Origin: Frigoribacterium sp. ACAM 257
GTDB lineage: Bacteria; Actinomycetota; Actinomycetes; Actinomycetales; Microbacteriaceae
Length of the DNA: 64,000 nt
Assembly (NCBI RefSeq): GCF_007954365.1
Contig: NZ_VOLO01000006.1
Location: 57,846-121,845 of the forward strand
Direction of reading: 5' to 3'
Made by a program: the position numbers and the translations under genes. This document shows positions 39,514 to 48,340 of this stretch, piece after piece. How positions within the stretch are numbered: the first letter of the stretch is position 1; each line of letters opens with the position of its first letter. Under the pieces are notes generated by a model, which saw nothing but the letters and a program-made list of their open reading frames with translations, did not search any database and had not been told where the DNA came from.

Positions 39514-41069
39514 GCCTGCGCTGGCGGGTGATGGGCAACGGCCTGAAGCGCAGCGTCTGGCAGGTCGTCGCCCTCGTCATCGGCGGGCTCTACGGGGTCG
39601 GCATCCTCGTCGCGCTCGTGGCGGGGCTCGTCGCCCTGTCGTTCGCCCCCGAGCGGTGGGCCTGGACGGCCGCGGTGCTCGTGGGGTCGGTCGCGGTGCT
39701 GGGCTGGGCGGTCGTGCCGCTGCTGGCCCGCGGGGTCGACCAGACCCTGAGCGTCGAGAAGCTGCGGTCGTTCCCGATCCCGGCCGACCGCCTCCTCGTG
39801 GCCCTGCTCGTCTGTGGCGTGCTCGGCATCCCCGGCATCGTCACCACGGTGGCCGCCCTCGCGACCTCGCTGAGCTGGCTGCAGCACCCGCTCTCGGCCG
39901 TGGTCGCCCCCGTCAGCGGGCTCGTCGGCGTGCTGACCTGCGTCGCGGCCTCACGGGTGCTCGAGTCGCTGACGAGCGCCCTCGCGTCGCGTCGGCGCTA
40001 CCGCGAGGTGATGGGCGTCGTGGTGTTCGTGCCGGTCATCCTCGCGGGCCCGATCATCGGGTTCGCAGGGCAGGGCATCGGCTCGGCCGTCGACCAGCTG
40101 CCGCGCATCGCCGCGGTCGCCGCGTGGACGCCCCTCGGCGCTGCCTGGGCGGTGCCCGGCGAGCTCGCGCTCGGACGACCGCTGGAGGCGCTGGTCAAGG
40201 CCGTGATCGCGCTCGCCACGCTCGCCCTGCTGCTGCTCGCGTGGCGTCGGGCCCTGGCGTCCGCCCTGGTCGCGCCTCCCGTCGAGGAGCGGGCCGCGAC
40301 GTCGAAGGGCCTCGGGCCGTTCCGCTGGTTCCCCGGCACGCCGACGGGTGCGGTCGCCGCCCGCGCCGCCGTCTACTGGCTGCGCGACCCGCGCTACGGC
40401 GGCTCGCTCGTCGTCATCCCGCTGCTGCCCGTGCTCGCCGTCTTCCTGGCGTGGACGGGAGGCAGCACCTGGCTGCTCTACGCGATCGGTCCGGGGATCG
40501 CCGCCCTGCTCGCGGTCACCCTGTGCGCCGACGTCTCGTACGACGGCACCGCGTTCGCGGCACACCTGTCGACCGGCGTCTCGGGGCGCGCCGACCGGGC
40601 AGGACGCGTGCTCACGCTGTCCCTCTTCGCCGTGCCCGTCGTCGTGCTCGCGACGATCCTGCCGCTCGCCGTGCTGGGAGCCTGGCAGGTGCTGCCTGCC
40701 CTGCTCGGCATGGGGCTCGGCGTGATGCTGACGGGCTTCGGCGCGTCGAGCGTGGCGTCGGCGAAGTTCCTCATGCCCGTGCCGGCGGCGGGCGAGAGCC
40801 CGTTCAAGTCGCCTCCGGGGGCGTCGGTCACGTCGACGCTCGGCATGTACGCGACATGGCTCGTCTCGTTCGGCCTGGCGGCGCCCGAGCTCGCGCTCGG
40901 CATCGCGGCGCTCGTGACGGGCAGCCTGCTGCTCGGGGTGCTCGCCCTCGTCGTCGGGGTCGTACTCGGCTCTGTGCTGCTCGTCGTCGGCGTCGACCGG
41001 GGCGGCAAGCTGCTCGACGCCCGCGGGCCCGAGCTGCTCACACGGCTGCGGGCGGCACGCGGGGCGTAG
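39495..41069 (+). CDS. ABC-2-type exporter membrane protein
   Basis: 524 residues from GTG 39495, overlapping the ATPase gene; a GAGGGG lies upstream. Short N-terminus VVAHLLSLRWRVMGNGLKRS, then about 12 hydrophobic helices in two clusters, separated near residue 250-290 by a polar segment (PPVEERAATSKGLGPFRWFPG). Pairs with the ATPase just upstream. It resembles large ABC-2 permeases of actinobacteria with unknown substrates. Confidence 0.85.
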   Translation: MVAHLLSLRWRVMGNGLKRSVWQVVALVIGGLYGVGILVALVAGLVALSFAPERWAWTAAVLVGSVAVLGWAVVPLLARGVDQTLSVEKLRSFPIPADRLLVALLVCGVLGIPGIVTTVAALATSLSWLQHPLSAVVAPVSGLVGVLTCVAASRVLESLTSALASRRRYREVMGVVVFVPVILAGPIIGFAGQGIGSAVDQLPRIAAVAAWTPLGAAWAVPGELALGRPLEALVKAVIALATLALLLLAWRRALASALVAPPVEERAATSKGLGPFRWFPGTPTGAVAARAAVYWLRDPRYGGSLVVIPLLPVLAVFLAWTGGSTWLLYAIGPGIAALLAVTLCADVSYDGTAFAAHLSTGVSGRADRAGRVLTLSLFAVPVVVLATILPLAVLGAWQVLPALLGMGLGVMLTGFGASSVASAKFLMPVPAAGESPFKSPPGASVTSTLGMYATWLVSFGLAAPELALGIAALVTGSLLLGVLALVVGVVLGSVLLVVGVDRGGKLLDARGPELLTRLRAARGA

Positions 41070-41185
41070 GCCGCGGGGGTCCGGCGTGCGTGGTGCCGGC
41101 TGCCAGCGCCACTCCGGCGTCGGCCACGGGCGTCGCTCCGGCGTCGCGTCGCGCCGCGCCGCGCACGCCGACCGAGCCGGCCGCT

Positions 41186-41632
41186 CTACTCGAGCTCGCC
41201 CTCGACCGCAGGAGGCTCGGGTGCGTCCACACGGCGGCGCTCGGCCCGCAGGGTCTTGGCCCGACGGATCGACACCCGGTCGACCACGATCGCGACGACG
41301 GCGCCGAAGGCTGCGCCGAACGTCAGCCCCCAGAGCGAGAAGTACCCGTAGGTCGAGGCCGGGCTGGTGCCCGGGTCGAAGGGGAAGAGCGAGGTCAGGA
41401 GCAGCGAGGCGAGCACGCCCAGTGCCCCGCCCATCAGCAGGAAGGCGAAGATCTTCGGGGCACGGCGCACGGTGACCTCGTCGTCCGACGCGGTCCCGTC
41501 GGCCCCGCCCGCCTCGCCCGTGGCTGCTGCCGCGGCACCGCCGGCCTGCTCGGGCTCGACGACCGGCTGCTCCGGCGCCTCCGGGGAGACGGCCTCGGCG
41601 GGCTGCTGCGGTTCGTCGGGTGCGTGGGTCAC
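41186..41632 (-). CDS. Hypothetical two-helix membrane protein
   Basis: 148 residues from ATG 41632. A 60-residue acidic, Pro/Ala/Glu-rich N-terminus (EAPEQPVVEPEQAGGAAAAA) precedes two membrane helices (IFAFLLMGGALGVLASLLL and LWGLTFGAAFGAVVAIVV) and a basic tail (RRAKTLRAERRRVD). Similar proteins are common near purine or SCP genes in actinobacteria; function unknown. Convergent with the ABC exporter. Confidence 0.8.
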   Translation of the reverse strand: MTHAPDEPQQPAEAVSPEAPEQPVVEPEQAGGAAAAATGEAGGADGTASDDEVTVRRAPKIFAFLLMGGALGVLASLLLTSLFPFDPGTSPASTYGYFSLWGLTFGAAFGAVVAIVVDRVSIRRAKTLRAERRRVDAPEPPAVEGELE

Positions 41633-41933
41633 GCCTCCATTGTCCCAGAGCGAGTGTCGCGACGCCGCCGCATGCCTCGACGTCGGAGCGCTTGCCCCGC
41701 CGCGAGTCGTCGCACTGGACCCGACATGCTCGCGATCCCCGTCGAGGGCGGGTCTTCCGGGTCGAGGGCGGGTCCGCCGCGACCCGCCCTCGACCCGGAA
41801 TGCCCGCCCTCGAGCATGCGCCTGCGGCTGAGAGCGCAGGAGGCGGCGGTGCGGCGGGCGCAGCAGGCCTGCCCCAGCGAGCGGGCAGGCAACGCAGCGC
41901 CGCAGCAGCCCGCTCAGGCCCGCAGCAGCCGGG
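41633..41933. other. 301 bp intergenic region holding a large hairpin
   Basis: Between two minus-strand genes. The central 94 bp form a near-perfect inverted repeat (listed separately). The rest is GC-rich; an unsupported frame in the right half was not accepted. Confidence 0.7.
41725..41818. repeat. 94 bp hairpin with repeated GTCGAGGGCGGG inside its arms
   Basis: CATGCTCG and GAGCATG pair at the outside; inside, 31 nt arms (GAGGGCGGG, TCTTCCGG, GTCGAGGGCGGGTC against their complements) pair with two mismatches around a CGCCGC loop. Each arm contains GTCGAGGGCGGG twice. It lies downstream of the SCP-like gene (minus strand) and is too long for an ordinary terminator. Confidence 0.85.
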
Positions 41934-42314
41934 TCAGGCCTGCGACAGCCGCACGGGCACGTAGCCGCGCAGGTCCGCGCGGCTGCCTGACGCCGACACG
42001 AGCGCGCCGGCGACGGCCTCGTCCCAGCTCAGCGTGCCGGTCGCGAGCCGGATGAACGTCGACGGATCGGTCTCGACCACGTTGGGCGGCGTGCCGCGCG
42101 TGTGGCTCAGCCCTTCACGGAACTGCACGGCGCCGAACGGCGGTACCCGCACCTCCACCGTGGCCCCCGGCTCGCCGTCGGCGAGCACCTGCAGCAGCCA
42201 GCGCACCGCGGTGGCGGTGACCGTGCGTGGTGCCGAGCCGCCCTCGGCGAGCGCGACCACCGCCTCCTGCACGGCTGCCGCGCCTGCCCCGTCGTCGATC
42301 CTCGCCCTGGCCAT
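41934..42314 (-). CDS. Sterol-carrier-family (SCP-3) protein
   Basis: 126 residues. DGAGAAAVQEAVVALAEGG, RTVTATAVRWLLQVLADGEPGATVEVRVPPFGAVQF, and HTRGTPPNVVETDPSTFIRLATG match the bacterial SCP ortholog that is often next to purine genes in actinobacteria; the ETDPSTFIRLATGTLSWDEA segment is the SCP2-fold signature. Probably a small lipid- or ligand-binding protein in the cytosol; no experimental role is known to me. Divergent from purD. Confidence 0.88.
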   Translation of the reverse strand: MARARIDDGAGAAAVQEAVVALAEGGSAPRTVTATAVRWLLQVLADGEPGATVEVRVPPFGAVQFREGLSHTRGTPPNVVETDPSTFIRLATGTLSWDEAVAGALVSASGSRADLRGYVPVRLSQA

Positions 42315-42372
42315 GCCGTCACGCTACCCGCGCACCGGCGGCCCCCGCCGACGTCCAGGAGGCGCGGCTCGG

Positions 42373-42378
42373 TAGGAT
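42373..42378 (+). promoter_or_regulatory. -10 box of purD
   Basis: TAGGAT 13 nt before GTG 42386, giving a leaderless purD-purC message and deciding the GTG start. The AGGAGGCG octamer lies just upstream. Confidence 0.6.
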
Positions 42379-42385
42379 CCATCGG

Positions 42386-43654
42386 GTGCGCATACTCGTC
42401 CTCGGTTCCGGTGCTCGCGAGCACGCCATCATCACCGCGCTGCTGCGCGAAGACGCAGGGCACGAGATCGTCGCCGCCCCCGGCAACGCCGGCATCGCCG
42501 CGCAGGTCGAGGTCGTGCACCTCGACCCGTCGAACGGCTCCGTGGTGGCCGAGTACGCGCTCGAGAACGACGTCGAGCTGGTCGTGATCGGCCCTGAGGC
42601 TCCCCTCGTCGCCGGGGTGGCCGACGCGCTGCGGACCCGCGGCGTCCCGGTGTTCGGCCCCGGTCGCAAGGCCGCGGCGCTCGAGGGCAGCAAGACCTTC
42701 GCGAAGCGGATCATGGAGGAGGCGGGCGTCCCGACGGGACGCGCCACACGTGTCGGGACCCTCGACGAGGCCGTCTCCGTGCTCGACCAGTTCGGCGCGC
42801 CCTACGTGATCAAGGCGGACGGCCTCGCGGCGGGCAAGGGCGTCCTCGTCACCGAGAGCCGTGACGCGGCCGTCGAGCACACCACCTACTGGCTGCAGCA
42901 CGGGCCGGTGCTCGTCGAGGAGTTCCTCGACGGCCCCGAGGTCTCCCTCTTCTTCCTCAGCGACGGGCACACGGTCGTGCCGCTGTCGCCCGCCCAGGAC
43001 TACAAGCGCCTCCTCGACGGCGACGCCGGCCCGAACACCGGCGGCATGGGCGCGTACTCCCCGCTGCCGTGGCTGGCCGACCGCTTCGGCAGCGAGAAGG
43101 ACTTCGTCGACGAGGTGCTCGACACCATCGCGACCCCGACGGTGCGCCAGCTCGAGTCCGAGGGCACCCCGTTCATCGGCCTGCTCTACGCCGGGCTGAT
43201 CCTCACCGAGCAGGGCGTCCGCGTGATCGAGTTCAACGCCCGCTTCGGCGACCCCGAGACGCAGGTCGTGCTGCCGCGGCTGATCACGCCGCTGAGCGGT
43301 CTGCTGCTCGCCGCCGCGACCGGCTCGCTCGGCAACCACGAGTCGCCGCGCTTCGTGCCGACGCCCGCCGTCACCGTCGTGCTCGCGAGCGAGGGCTATC
43401 CCGAGGGCGCCGTCAGCGGTCGCGCCCTCACCGGCCTCGACGAGGCGACCGCCGTCGCCGGGGTGCACGTCGCGCACGCCGCGACCGCCCGGTTCGACGA
43501 CCGCCTGATCGCGACCGGCGGCCGGGTGCTGAGCGTCGTCGCCGAGGGCGCGGACTTCGCCGAGGCCCGGGGGCGCGCCTACGACGCGATGCTCCGCATC
43601 CGGCTCGAGGGCGGCCAGTACCGCCGCGACATCGCCGAGCGGGTCGCCCGATGA
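42386..43654 (+). CDS. purD: Phosphoribosylamine-glycine ligase (GAR synthetase)
   Basis: 422 residues from GTG 42386. The N-terminal Rossmann part RILVLGSGAREHAIITALL, the ATP-grasp core with KADGLAAGKGVLV, SLFFLSDGHTVVPLSPAQDYKR, GPNTGGMGAYSP and FNARFGDPETQVVLPRL are diagnostic. It joins glycine to phosphoribosylamine in step 2 of purine synthesis. Its stop overlaps the purC start, so the two are translated together. Confidence 0.97.
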   Translation: MRILVLGSGAREHAIITALLREDAGHEIVAAPGNAGIAAQVEVVHLDPSNGSVVAEYALENDVELVVIGPEAPLVAGVADALRTRGVPVFGPGRKAAALEGSKTFAKRIMEEAGVPTGRATRVGTLDEAVSVLDQFGAPYVIKADGLAAGKGVLVTESRDAAVEHTTYWLQHGPVLVEEFLDGPEVSLFFLSDGHTVVPLSPAQDYKRLLDGDAGPNTGGMGAYSPLPWLADRFGSEKDFVDEVLDTIATPTVRQLESEGTPFIGLLYAGLILTEQGVRVIEFNARFGDPETQVVLPRLITPLSGLLLAAATGSLGNHESPRFVPTPAVTVVLASEGYPEGAVSGRALTGLDEATAVAGVHVAHAATARFDDRLIATGGRVLSVVAEGADFAEARGRAYDAMLRIRLEGGQYRRDIAERVAR

Positions 43655-44598
43655 CCGCCGAGGCGCCCGAGCTCGACGGCTGGGTGCACGCCTACTCGGG
43701 CAAGGTCCGCGACCTCTACGTGCCTGCTCCCGTGGCAGGCTCGGACGGCGACGGCGCCGTGCTGGACGCCGCGCCCGCCCTGGACGCCGCCGAGCACCTG
43801 CTCGTCGTCGCCAGCGACCGCGTCAGCGCCTACGACGTCGTGCTCGAGCCCGGCATCCCCGGCAAGGGCGCGCTGCTCACCCAGCTCAGCACGTGGTGGT
43901 TCGACCAGCTCGACGGGGTGCCGAACCACCTCGTCGACCCGACCACCGCCTCCGTGTCGGTGCCTGCCTCCGTGCGCGACCGCGCGATGCTCGTCAAGCC
44001 GCTCGACATGTACCCGGTCGAGTGCGTCGTGCGCGGCTACCTGGTCGGGAGCGGCTGGGCCGAGTACCGCGAGACCGGCCGGGTCTGCGGCATCGAGCTG
44101 CCGGCGGGCCTGCACGACGGCGACCGCCTGCCCGAGCCGATCTACACCCCGGCCTACAAGGCGCCGCTCGGCGAGCACGACGAGAACATCTCGTTCGAGC
44201 GCACCGTCGAGCTCGTCGGCGCCGAGGTCGCGGCGGCACTGCGCGACACGTCGCTCGAGATCTACCGCCGGGCCTCCGGCGTCGCGGAGGCGCGGGGCGT
44301 CATCCTCGCCGACACCAAGTTCGAGTTCGGGGCCGACCGCATCACCGGCGAGCTGACCCTCGGAGACGAGGTGCTCACCAGCGACAGCAGCCGCTTCTGG
44401 GATGCGGAGGCCGCCGGGGCCGCGGGGGCAAGCTCGGGCACCGGCAGCCGCACGGACAGCTTCGACAAGCAGATCGTTCGGAACTGGCTCACCGACAACT
44501 GGGACAAGACCGGCACCCCGCCCGCCCTGCCGCCCGAGATCGTCGAGCGTACGGCGGCGCGCTACCGCGAGCTGATCGAGCGCCTCACCGCCCACTGA
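43651..44598 (+). CDS. purC: Phosphoribosylaminoimidazole-succinocarboxamide synthase (SAICAR synthetase)
   Basis: 315 residues; ATG 43651 overlaps the purD stop (ATGA). Motifs: YSGKVRDLYVP, ASDRVSAYDVVLEPGIPGKG, KPLDMYPVECVVRGYLVGSGW, YTPAYKAPLGEHDENISFE and LADTKFEFG near the C-terminus. It condenses CAIR with aspartate. A 15-residue Gly/Ala/Ser insert (AGAAGASSGTGSRT) near 265-280 is not typical but lies in a loop. Cytosolic. Confidence 0.96.
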   Translation: MTAEAPELDGWVHAYSGKVRDLYVPAPVAGSDGDGAVLDAAPALDAAEHLLVVASDRVSAYDVVLEPGIPGKGALLTQLSTWWFDQLDGVPNHLVDPTTASVSVPASVRDRAMLVKPLDMYPVECVVRGYLVGSGWAEYRETGRVCGIELPAGLHDGDRLPEPIYTPAYKAPLGEHDENISFERTVELVGAEVAAALRDTSLEIYRRASGVAEARGVILADTKFEFGADRITGELTLGDEVLTSDSSRFWDAEAAGAAGASSGTGSRTDSFDKQIVRNWLTDNWDKTGTPPALPPEIVERTAARYRELIERLTAH

Positions 44599-44771
44599 CC
44601 TGCGGCCGGGGGCACGGGGCACGGGGCTCGGGGCTCGGAACGCGGTTCATGCTGACAGAGACTGGGTTGCGCCCGAGGAATGCTCGGGCATCCCGGCGGG
44701 TTCCAGTCGGTGACACGTCATCGAACGGCGTGACGCGAGACGCGCGACCACGAGACGAACCGAGGGACCCG

Positions 44772-45746
44772 ATGACCGACAGCAGCAGCAGCGACGAGAC
44801 CCGCGCCTCCTCGGCTGACCGCGACGCAGCACGCACGAACGCAGCAGACCGTGCCGCACCGGACCGCGCAGCCGCAGACCTGCTCGCCGTCGACACGGCG
44901 ATGGGCGCGGTCACCCTGCGCGTCGCCGACCTCGACGCGATGACGGCGTACTACCGCGACGCCGTCACGCTCGCGGTGCTGAGCCACGACGCGACCGCGG
45001 GCCGCAGCGTCCTCGGCCGCGGGGCGACGCCGATCGTCGTGCTCGAGCACGCGCCCGAGCTGCGGCACGCCGGCCCGCGCGAGGCCGGCCTGTTCCACAC
45101 GGCGATCCTGTTCGAGACCGAGGCCGACCTCGCCGCCTCCGTCTACAGCGTCGCGAGCCGCCACCCCGGCAGCTTCACCGGCAGCGCCGACCACCTCGTC
45201 AGCAAGGCCTTCTACTTCACCGACCCCGAGGGCAACGGCGTCGAGCTCTACTGGGACCGCGACCGCACCGCCTGGTCGTGGACCCACGGCCAGGTCGACA
45301 TGGCCACCCTCGCCCTCGACCCGAACGCGTTCCTGCAGCAGAACGTCACCGAGGAGGCGCTGGCCGGCACCGCCTCCCGCCCTGCCTCGGTCGGCCACGT
45401 GCACCTCAGCGTGGGAGACGTCGACAGCGCCCACCGGTTCTACGTCGAGCAGCTCGGCTTCGAGACGACGACCCGCTTCGGTCCGCAGGCGCTCTTCGTC
45501 AGCGCGGGCGGCTACCACCACCACATGGCGATGAACACGTGGCAGAGCGCCGGCGCAGGGAGGCGGCAGCTGGCCCTCGGCCTCGGACTCGTCCGCATCG
45601 AGGTGCCGGGCCTCGACGACCTCGGCGCCCTCGGCGAGCGCCTCGCGCACCACGGCGTGGCGACGCGCGACGACGGCCGCGTGCTCGGCTTCGACGACCC
45701 GTGGCTGAACCAGATCGAGGTCACGGCGCGCGCCGTGGGCGCCTGA
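44772..45746 (+). CDS. Two-domain VOC protein (catechol-2,3-dioxygenase/CatE-like)
   Basis: 324 residues from ATG 44772; the first 40 are Ser/Asp/Ala-rich and probably disordered. Two VOC domains follow: MGAVTLRVADLDAMTAYYRD ... FYFTDPEGNGVELYWDRD, and VGHVHLSVGDVDSAHRFYVE ... GGYHHHMAMNTWQS. The second carries His and Glu positions of the extradiol-type Fe site. CatE-like proteins of Bacillus are catechol 2,3-dioxygenases; many homologues lack a known substrate. Monocistronic. Confidence 0.88.
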   Translation: MTDSSSSDETRASSADRDAARTNAADRAAPDRAAADLLAVDTAMGAVTLRVADLDAMTAYYRDAVTLAVLSHDATAGRSVLGRGATPIVVLEHAPELRHAGPREAGLFHTAILFETEADLAASVYSVASRHPGSFTGSADHLVSKAFYFTDPEGNGVELYWDRDRTAWSWTHGQVDMATLALDPNAFLQQNVTEEALAGTASRPASVGHVHLSVGDVDSAHRFYVEQLGFETTTRFGPQALFVSAGGYHHHMAMNTWQSAGAGRRQLALGLGLVRIEVPGLDDLGALGERLAHHGVATRDDGRVLGFDDPWLNQIEVTARAVGA

Positions 45747-45802
45747 CCCGCGCGGTGCGCACCGGTGCGCACCTGAAACTCCGCGCGCCTGCGGCCGCCC
45801 GC

Positions 45803-45901
45803 ATGCAGGAACTGCGCGCCCCGTTCTCCTGATCCGTGCACAGTTCAGGACTCGCAGTCCTGAGCAACGCAGACTCAGGACTCACGTTCCTGAATGAGGA
45901 G
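45803..45901 (-). repeat. Family II ~100 bp intergenic repeat, copy 4
   Basis: On the minus strand it starts CTCCTCATTCAGGAACGTG, then GTCCTGAGTC, GTCCTGAACTGTGCAC, TCAGGAGAAC and TTCCTGCAT. It ends 17 bp before the -10 box of the GNAT gene, so it occupies that promoter's upstream region. Confidence 0.88.
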
Positions 45902-45917
45902 AGACGAGGGGAGGCGA

Positions 45918-45923
45918 TAGCGT
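45918..45923 (+). promoter_or_regulatory. -10 box of the GNAT gene
   Basis: TAGCGT 13 nt before ATG 45931; leaderless layout. The -35 region is formed by the end of a family II repeat. Confidence 0.5.
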
Positions 45924-45930
45924 CGCAGGC

Positions 45931-46524
45931 ATGTCCGATGCCGCACAGCACGCCCCCGCAGCCGCCGCCTCCCCCGTCTTCCGCACCGTCGCCGAGGGCG
46001 ACCTCACGCTCGACGACCACGAGGCCCTCGCGGCGATGCTCGCCCGCACGTTCGACAGCTACGACCACTGGTACGCCGGGGCGCGCAGCTGGGCCGGGAT
46101 GCAGCCGGAGCTCCGCGTCGTCGCCCGTCACGGGGACGTCGTCGTCGCGCACGCGGGGCTCCGCCGCCAGTTCGTGACCGTGGGCGAGACAGACCTGCTC
46201 GTCACCGCCGTCGGCATGGTCGCCGTCAGCCCTGCCGCGCAGGGCACCGGACTCGGAGGCGAGCTCCTCCGTCAGGTCGACGCCGCGCTCGAGCGCCTCG
46301 GGAGCCGCTTCGGCCTGCTCGAGACCGGCGAGGCAGTGCAGGGCTTCTACCGCCGCGCCGGCTGGCTGCCGCTCCACGCAGTCACTGGCCATTACACCGC
46401 CTTCTCGGCCGACGGGGCGGGCGTGCTCGTGAGCCAGGACGAGGGCTGGCTGATCCGCGAGGTCGGCGCGACCGCCGCCGAGTGGCCCGCCGGCGACATC
46501 CGCTGGAACGGCCAGATGGTCTGA
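45931..46524 (+). CDS. GNAT-family N-acetyltransferase
   Basis: 197 residues. GNAT motif A is VGMVAVSPAAQGTGLGGELLRQVDAA, with the acetyl-CoA Q/G-x-G-x-G pyrophosphate loop; RFGLLETGEAVQGFYRRAGW is motif B. The N-terminal part (DLTLDDHEALAAMLARTFDS) and overall layout recall aminoglycoside 2'-N-acetyltransferase or NodA relatives, but similarity is not specific enough to name the substrate. Cytosolic. Confidence 0.88.
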   Translation: MSDAAQHAPAAAASPVFRTVAEGDLTLDDHEALAAMLARTFDSYDHWYAGARSWAGMQPELRVVARHGDVVVAHAGLRRQFVTVGETDLLVTAVGMVAVSPAAQGTGLGGELLRQVDAALERLGSRFGLLETGEAVQGFYRRAGWLPLHAVTGHYTAFSADGAGVLVSQDEGWLIREVGATAAEWPAGDIRWNGQMV

Positions 46525-46563
46525 CCGCCCGGCGCCCACCGCTCGCGCCCGCGAGTCCCTCCG

Positions 46564-46612
46564 CGAAAGCGACTTACCGACACGATGTTCCGGGTCGTCT
46601 TGTCGCTTTCAC
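46564..46612 (+). repeat. Family I hairpin repeat, copy D
   Basis: CGAAAGCGACTTACCGACACG, loop ATGTTC, then CGGGTCGTCTTGTCGCTTTCA: the most diverged copy, with several stem mismatches but intact ends and loop. It lies between convergent gene ends (GNAT and catalase). Confidence 0.8.
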
Positions 46613-46649
46613 GTCGGCACGCGACGCGCAGAGCGCGACCGCACGCACG

Positions 46650-46690
46650 CAGGAGGCGCGGTGCCCGACGAACGGGCACCGCGCCTCCTG
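46650..46690. terminator. 18 bp perfect hairpin between GNAT and catalase genes
   Basis: CAGGAGGCGCGGTGCCCG and its exact complement with an ACGAA loop. No T tract on either strand, but the stem is very stable and sits between convergent genes, so it likely works as a bidirectional terminator. Its stem includes the AGGAGGCGC octamer. Confidence 0.7.
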
Positions 46691-46734
46691 CGCTGCGGCG
46701 CCGACCAGCGATTCTGGTCAGCGGACGCTGGCGA

Positions 46735-48237
46735 CTACGCGGGCACGCCCACGGTCGCCGGGTCCTCGTTCGAGCCGGGCGCCTCGGGCGAGACGCCGGC
46801 ACGCACGCGCGAGCCGAGGATCGGGTCGACCGAGTTCCAGTACTGGAACACGCGCTCGAGCAGGTCGGGGCGGGTGACCTTCGACACGTGGCCGACGATG
46901 TTGGCGACCAGGCGGTCGCGCTGCTCGTCGTCCATCACGTCGCGGACGAGCGCGCCGGCCTGGCCGAAGTCGTCGTCCTCGGGGTGCAGGGTCGCCGCCG
47001 AGCGGACGAGCTCTCCGTCGCTCTCCCAGCCGCCGGTGTCGCCCGCGGCCTGCGGCGATCCGGCAGGCCCGCCCACCGAGTTCGGCGCGTAGACCGGCAC
47101 GGTGGCGTCGCTGAAGCTGTAGCGCGCGGCGCCGTCCTTCGAGTACGAGTGCACCTCGTTCTTGGGAGCGTTGACCGGCAGCTGCTGGTGGTTGACGCCC
47201 ACGCGGTAGCGGTGCGCGTCGGCGTAGCTGAAGATGCGCGCGAGCAGCATCTTGTCGGGGCTGGTCGCGATGCCGGGCACGAAGTTCGAGGGCGCGAACG
47301 CGGCCTGCTCGATCTGCGCGAAGTAGTTCTCCGGGTTGCGGTCGAGCGTCATCGTCCCGACCTCGATCAGCGGGTAGTCGCTGTGCGGCCACACCTTCGT
47401 CAGGTCGAACGGGTTGAAGCGGTAGCTCGCGGCGTCGGCGTAGGGCATGACCTGCACGGACATCGTCCAGGTCGGGAACTCCTCGCGCTCGATCGCGGCG
47501 GACAGGTCGCGGATGTGGAAGTCCGCGTCCTCGCCGGCGATGCGGTCGGCGTCGGCCTGCGTGAGGATCTCGTTGCCCTGGTCGGACTTGAAGTGGTACT
47601 TGACCCACGAGCGCTCGCCCGCGGCGTTGATCCACTGGTAGGTGTGCGAGCCGAAGCCGTCCATCATGCGCCACGACGCGGGCAGGCCGCGGTCGCCCAT
47701 CAGCCAGGTCACCTGGTGGGCCGACTCGGGCGAGAGGGTCCAGAAGTCCCACTGCATGTCGTGGTCGCGCAGGTGCGAGCCGGGCAGGCGCTTCTGCGAG
47801 TGGATGAAGTCGGGGAACTTGATGCCGTCGCGGATGAAGAAGACGGGCGTGTTGTTGCCGACGAGGTCGTAGTTGCCCTCGCTCGTGTAGAACTTCAGCG
47901 CGAAGCCGCGGGGGTCGCGCCACGTGTCGGGGCTGCCCTGCTCGCCGGCGACGGTCGAGAAGCGGGCGAGCATCTCGGTCTCGACACCGGGCTGGAACAG
48001 CGCGGCACGGGTGTACTGCGAGACGTCGCCGGTGGTGCGGAACGTGCCGAAGGCGCCGCCGCCCTTGGCGTGCACGATGCGCTCCGGCACCTTCTCGCGG
48101 TTGAAGTTGGCGAGCTTCTCGACCAGCGCGTGGTCGTGCAGCACGATGGGGCCGTCTGCCCCGACGCTCTGCGAGTGCTCGTCGCTGGCGACGGGTGCGC
48201 CGTTGTCGGTGGTCGTGATCGGTGTCGTGTCGGTCAT
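46735..48237 (-). CDS. Catalase (monofunctional, haem)
   Basis: 500 residues from ATG 48237 (AGAGGAG upstream), the size of a small-subunit clade-3 catalase. [14 protein letters not shown] holds the catalytic His, [15 protein letters not shown] the Asn, and [14 protein letters not shown] the proximal haem Tyr. [19 protein letters not shown] is also conserved. It removes hydrogen peroxide in the cytosol. The gene follows a Fur-family regulator on the same strand with 103 bp between them, so it is probably derepressed under peroxide stress. Confidence 0.96.
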   Translation of the reverse strand: MTDTTPITTTDNGAPVASDEHSQSVGADGPIVLHDHALVEKLANFNREKVPERIVHAKGGGAFGTFRTTGDVSQYTRAALFQPGVETEMLARFSTVAGEQGSPDTWRDPRGFALKFYTSEGNYDLVGNNTPVFFIRDGIKFPDFIHSQKRLPGSHLRDHDMQWDFWTLSPESAHQVTWLMGDRGLPASWRMMDGFGSHTYQWINAAGERSWVKYHFKSDQGNEILTQADADRIAGEDADFHIRDLSAAIEREEFPTWTMSVQVMPYADAASYRFNPFDLTKVWPHSDYPLIEVGTMTLDRNPENYFAQIEQAAFAPSNFVPGIATSPDKMLLARIFSYADAHRYRVGVNHQQLPVNAPKNEVHSYSKDGAARYSFSDATVPVYAPNSVGGPAGSPQAAGDTGGWESDGELVRSAATLHPEDDDFGQAGALVRDVMDDEQRDRLVANIVGHVSKVTRPDLLERVFQYWNSVDPILGSRVRAGVSPEAPGSNEDPATVGVPA

Positions 48238-48340
48238 GACTCCTCTTTCCGTTCGGTGTTCAGTCGCGGGTTGCGTGAGACCCGGCACACGGCCGGGAAG
48301 AAGGGGAGGGCTACGCCCTGCGCGGGAGGTGCGGCGCAGC

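Noticed and set aside
41820..42055. Small plus-strand frame right of the 94 bp hairpin
   Set aside because: Ala/Arg/Pro/Gln-rich composition without ribosome site; antisense to the end of the SCP-like gene.
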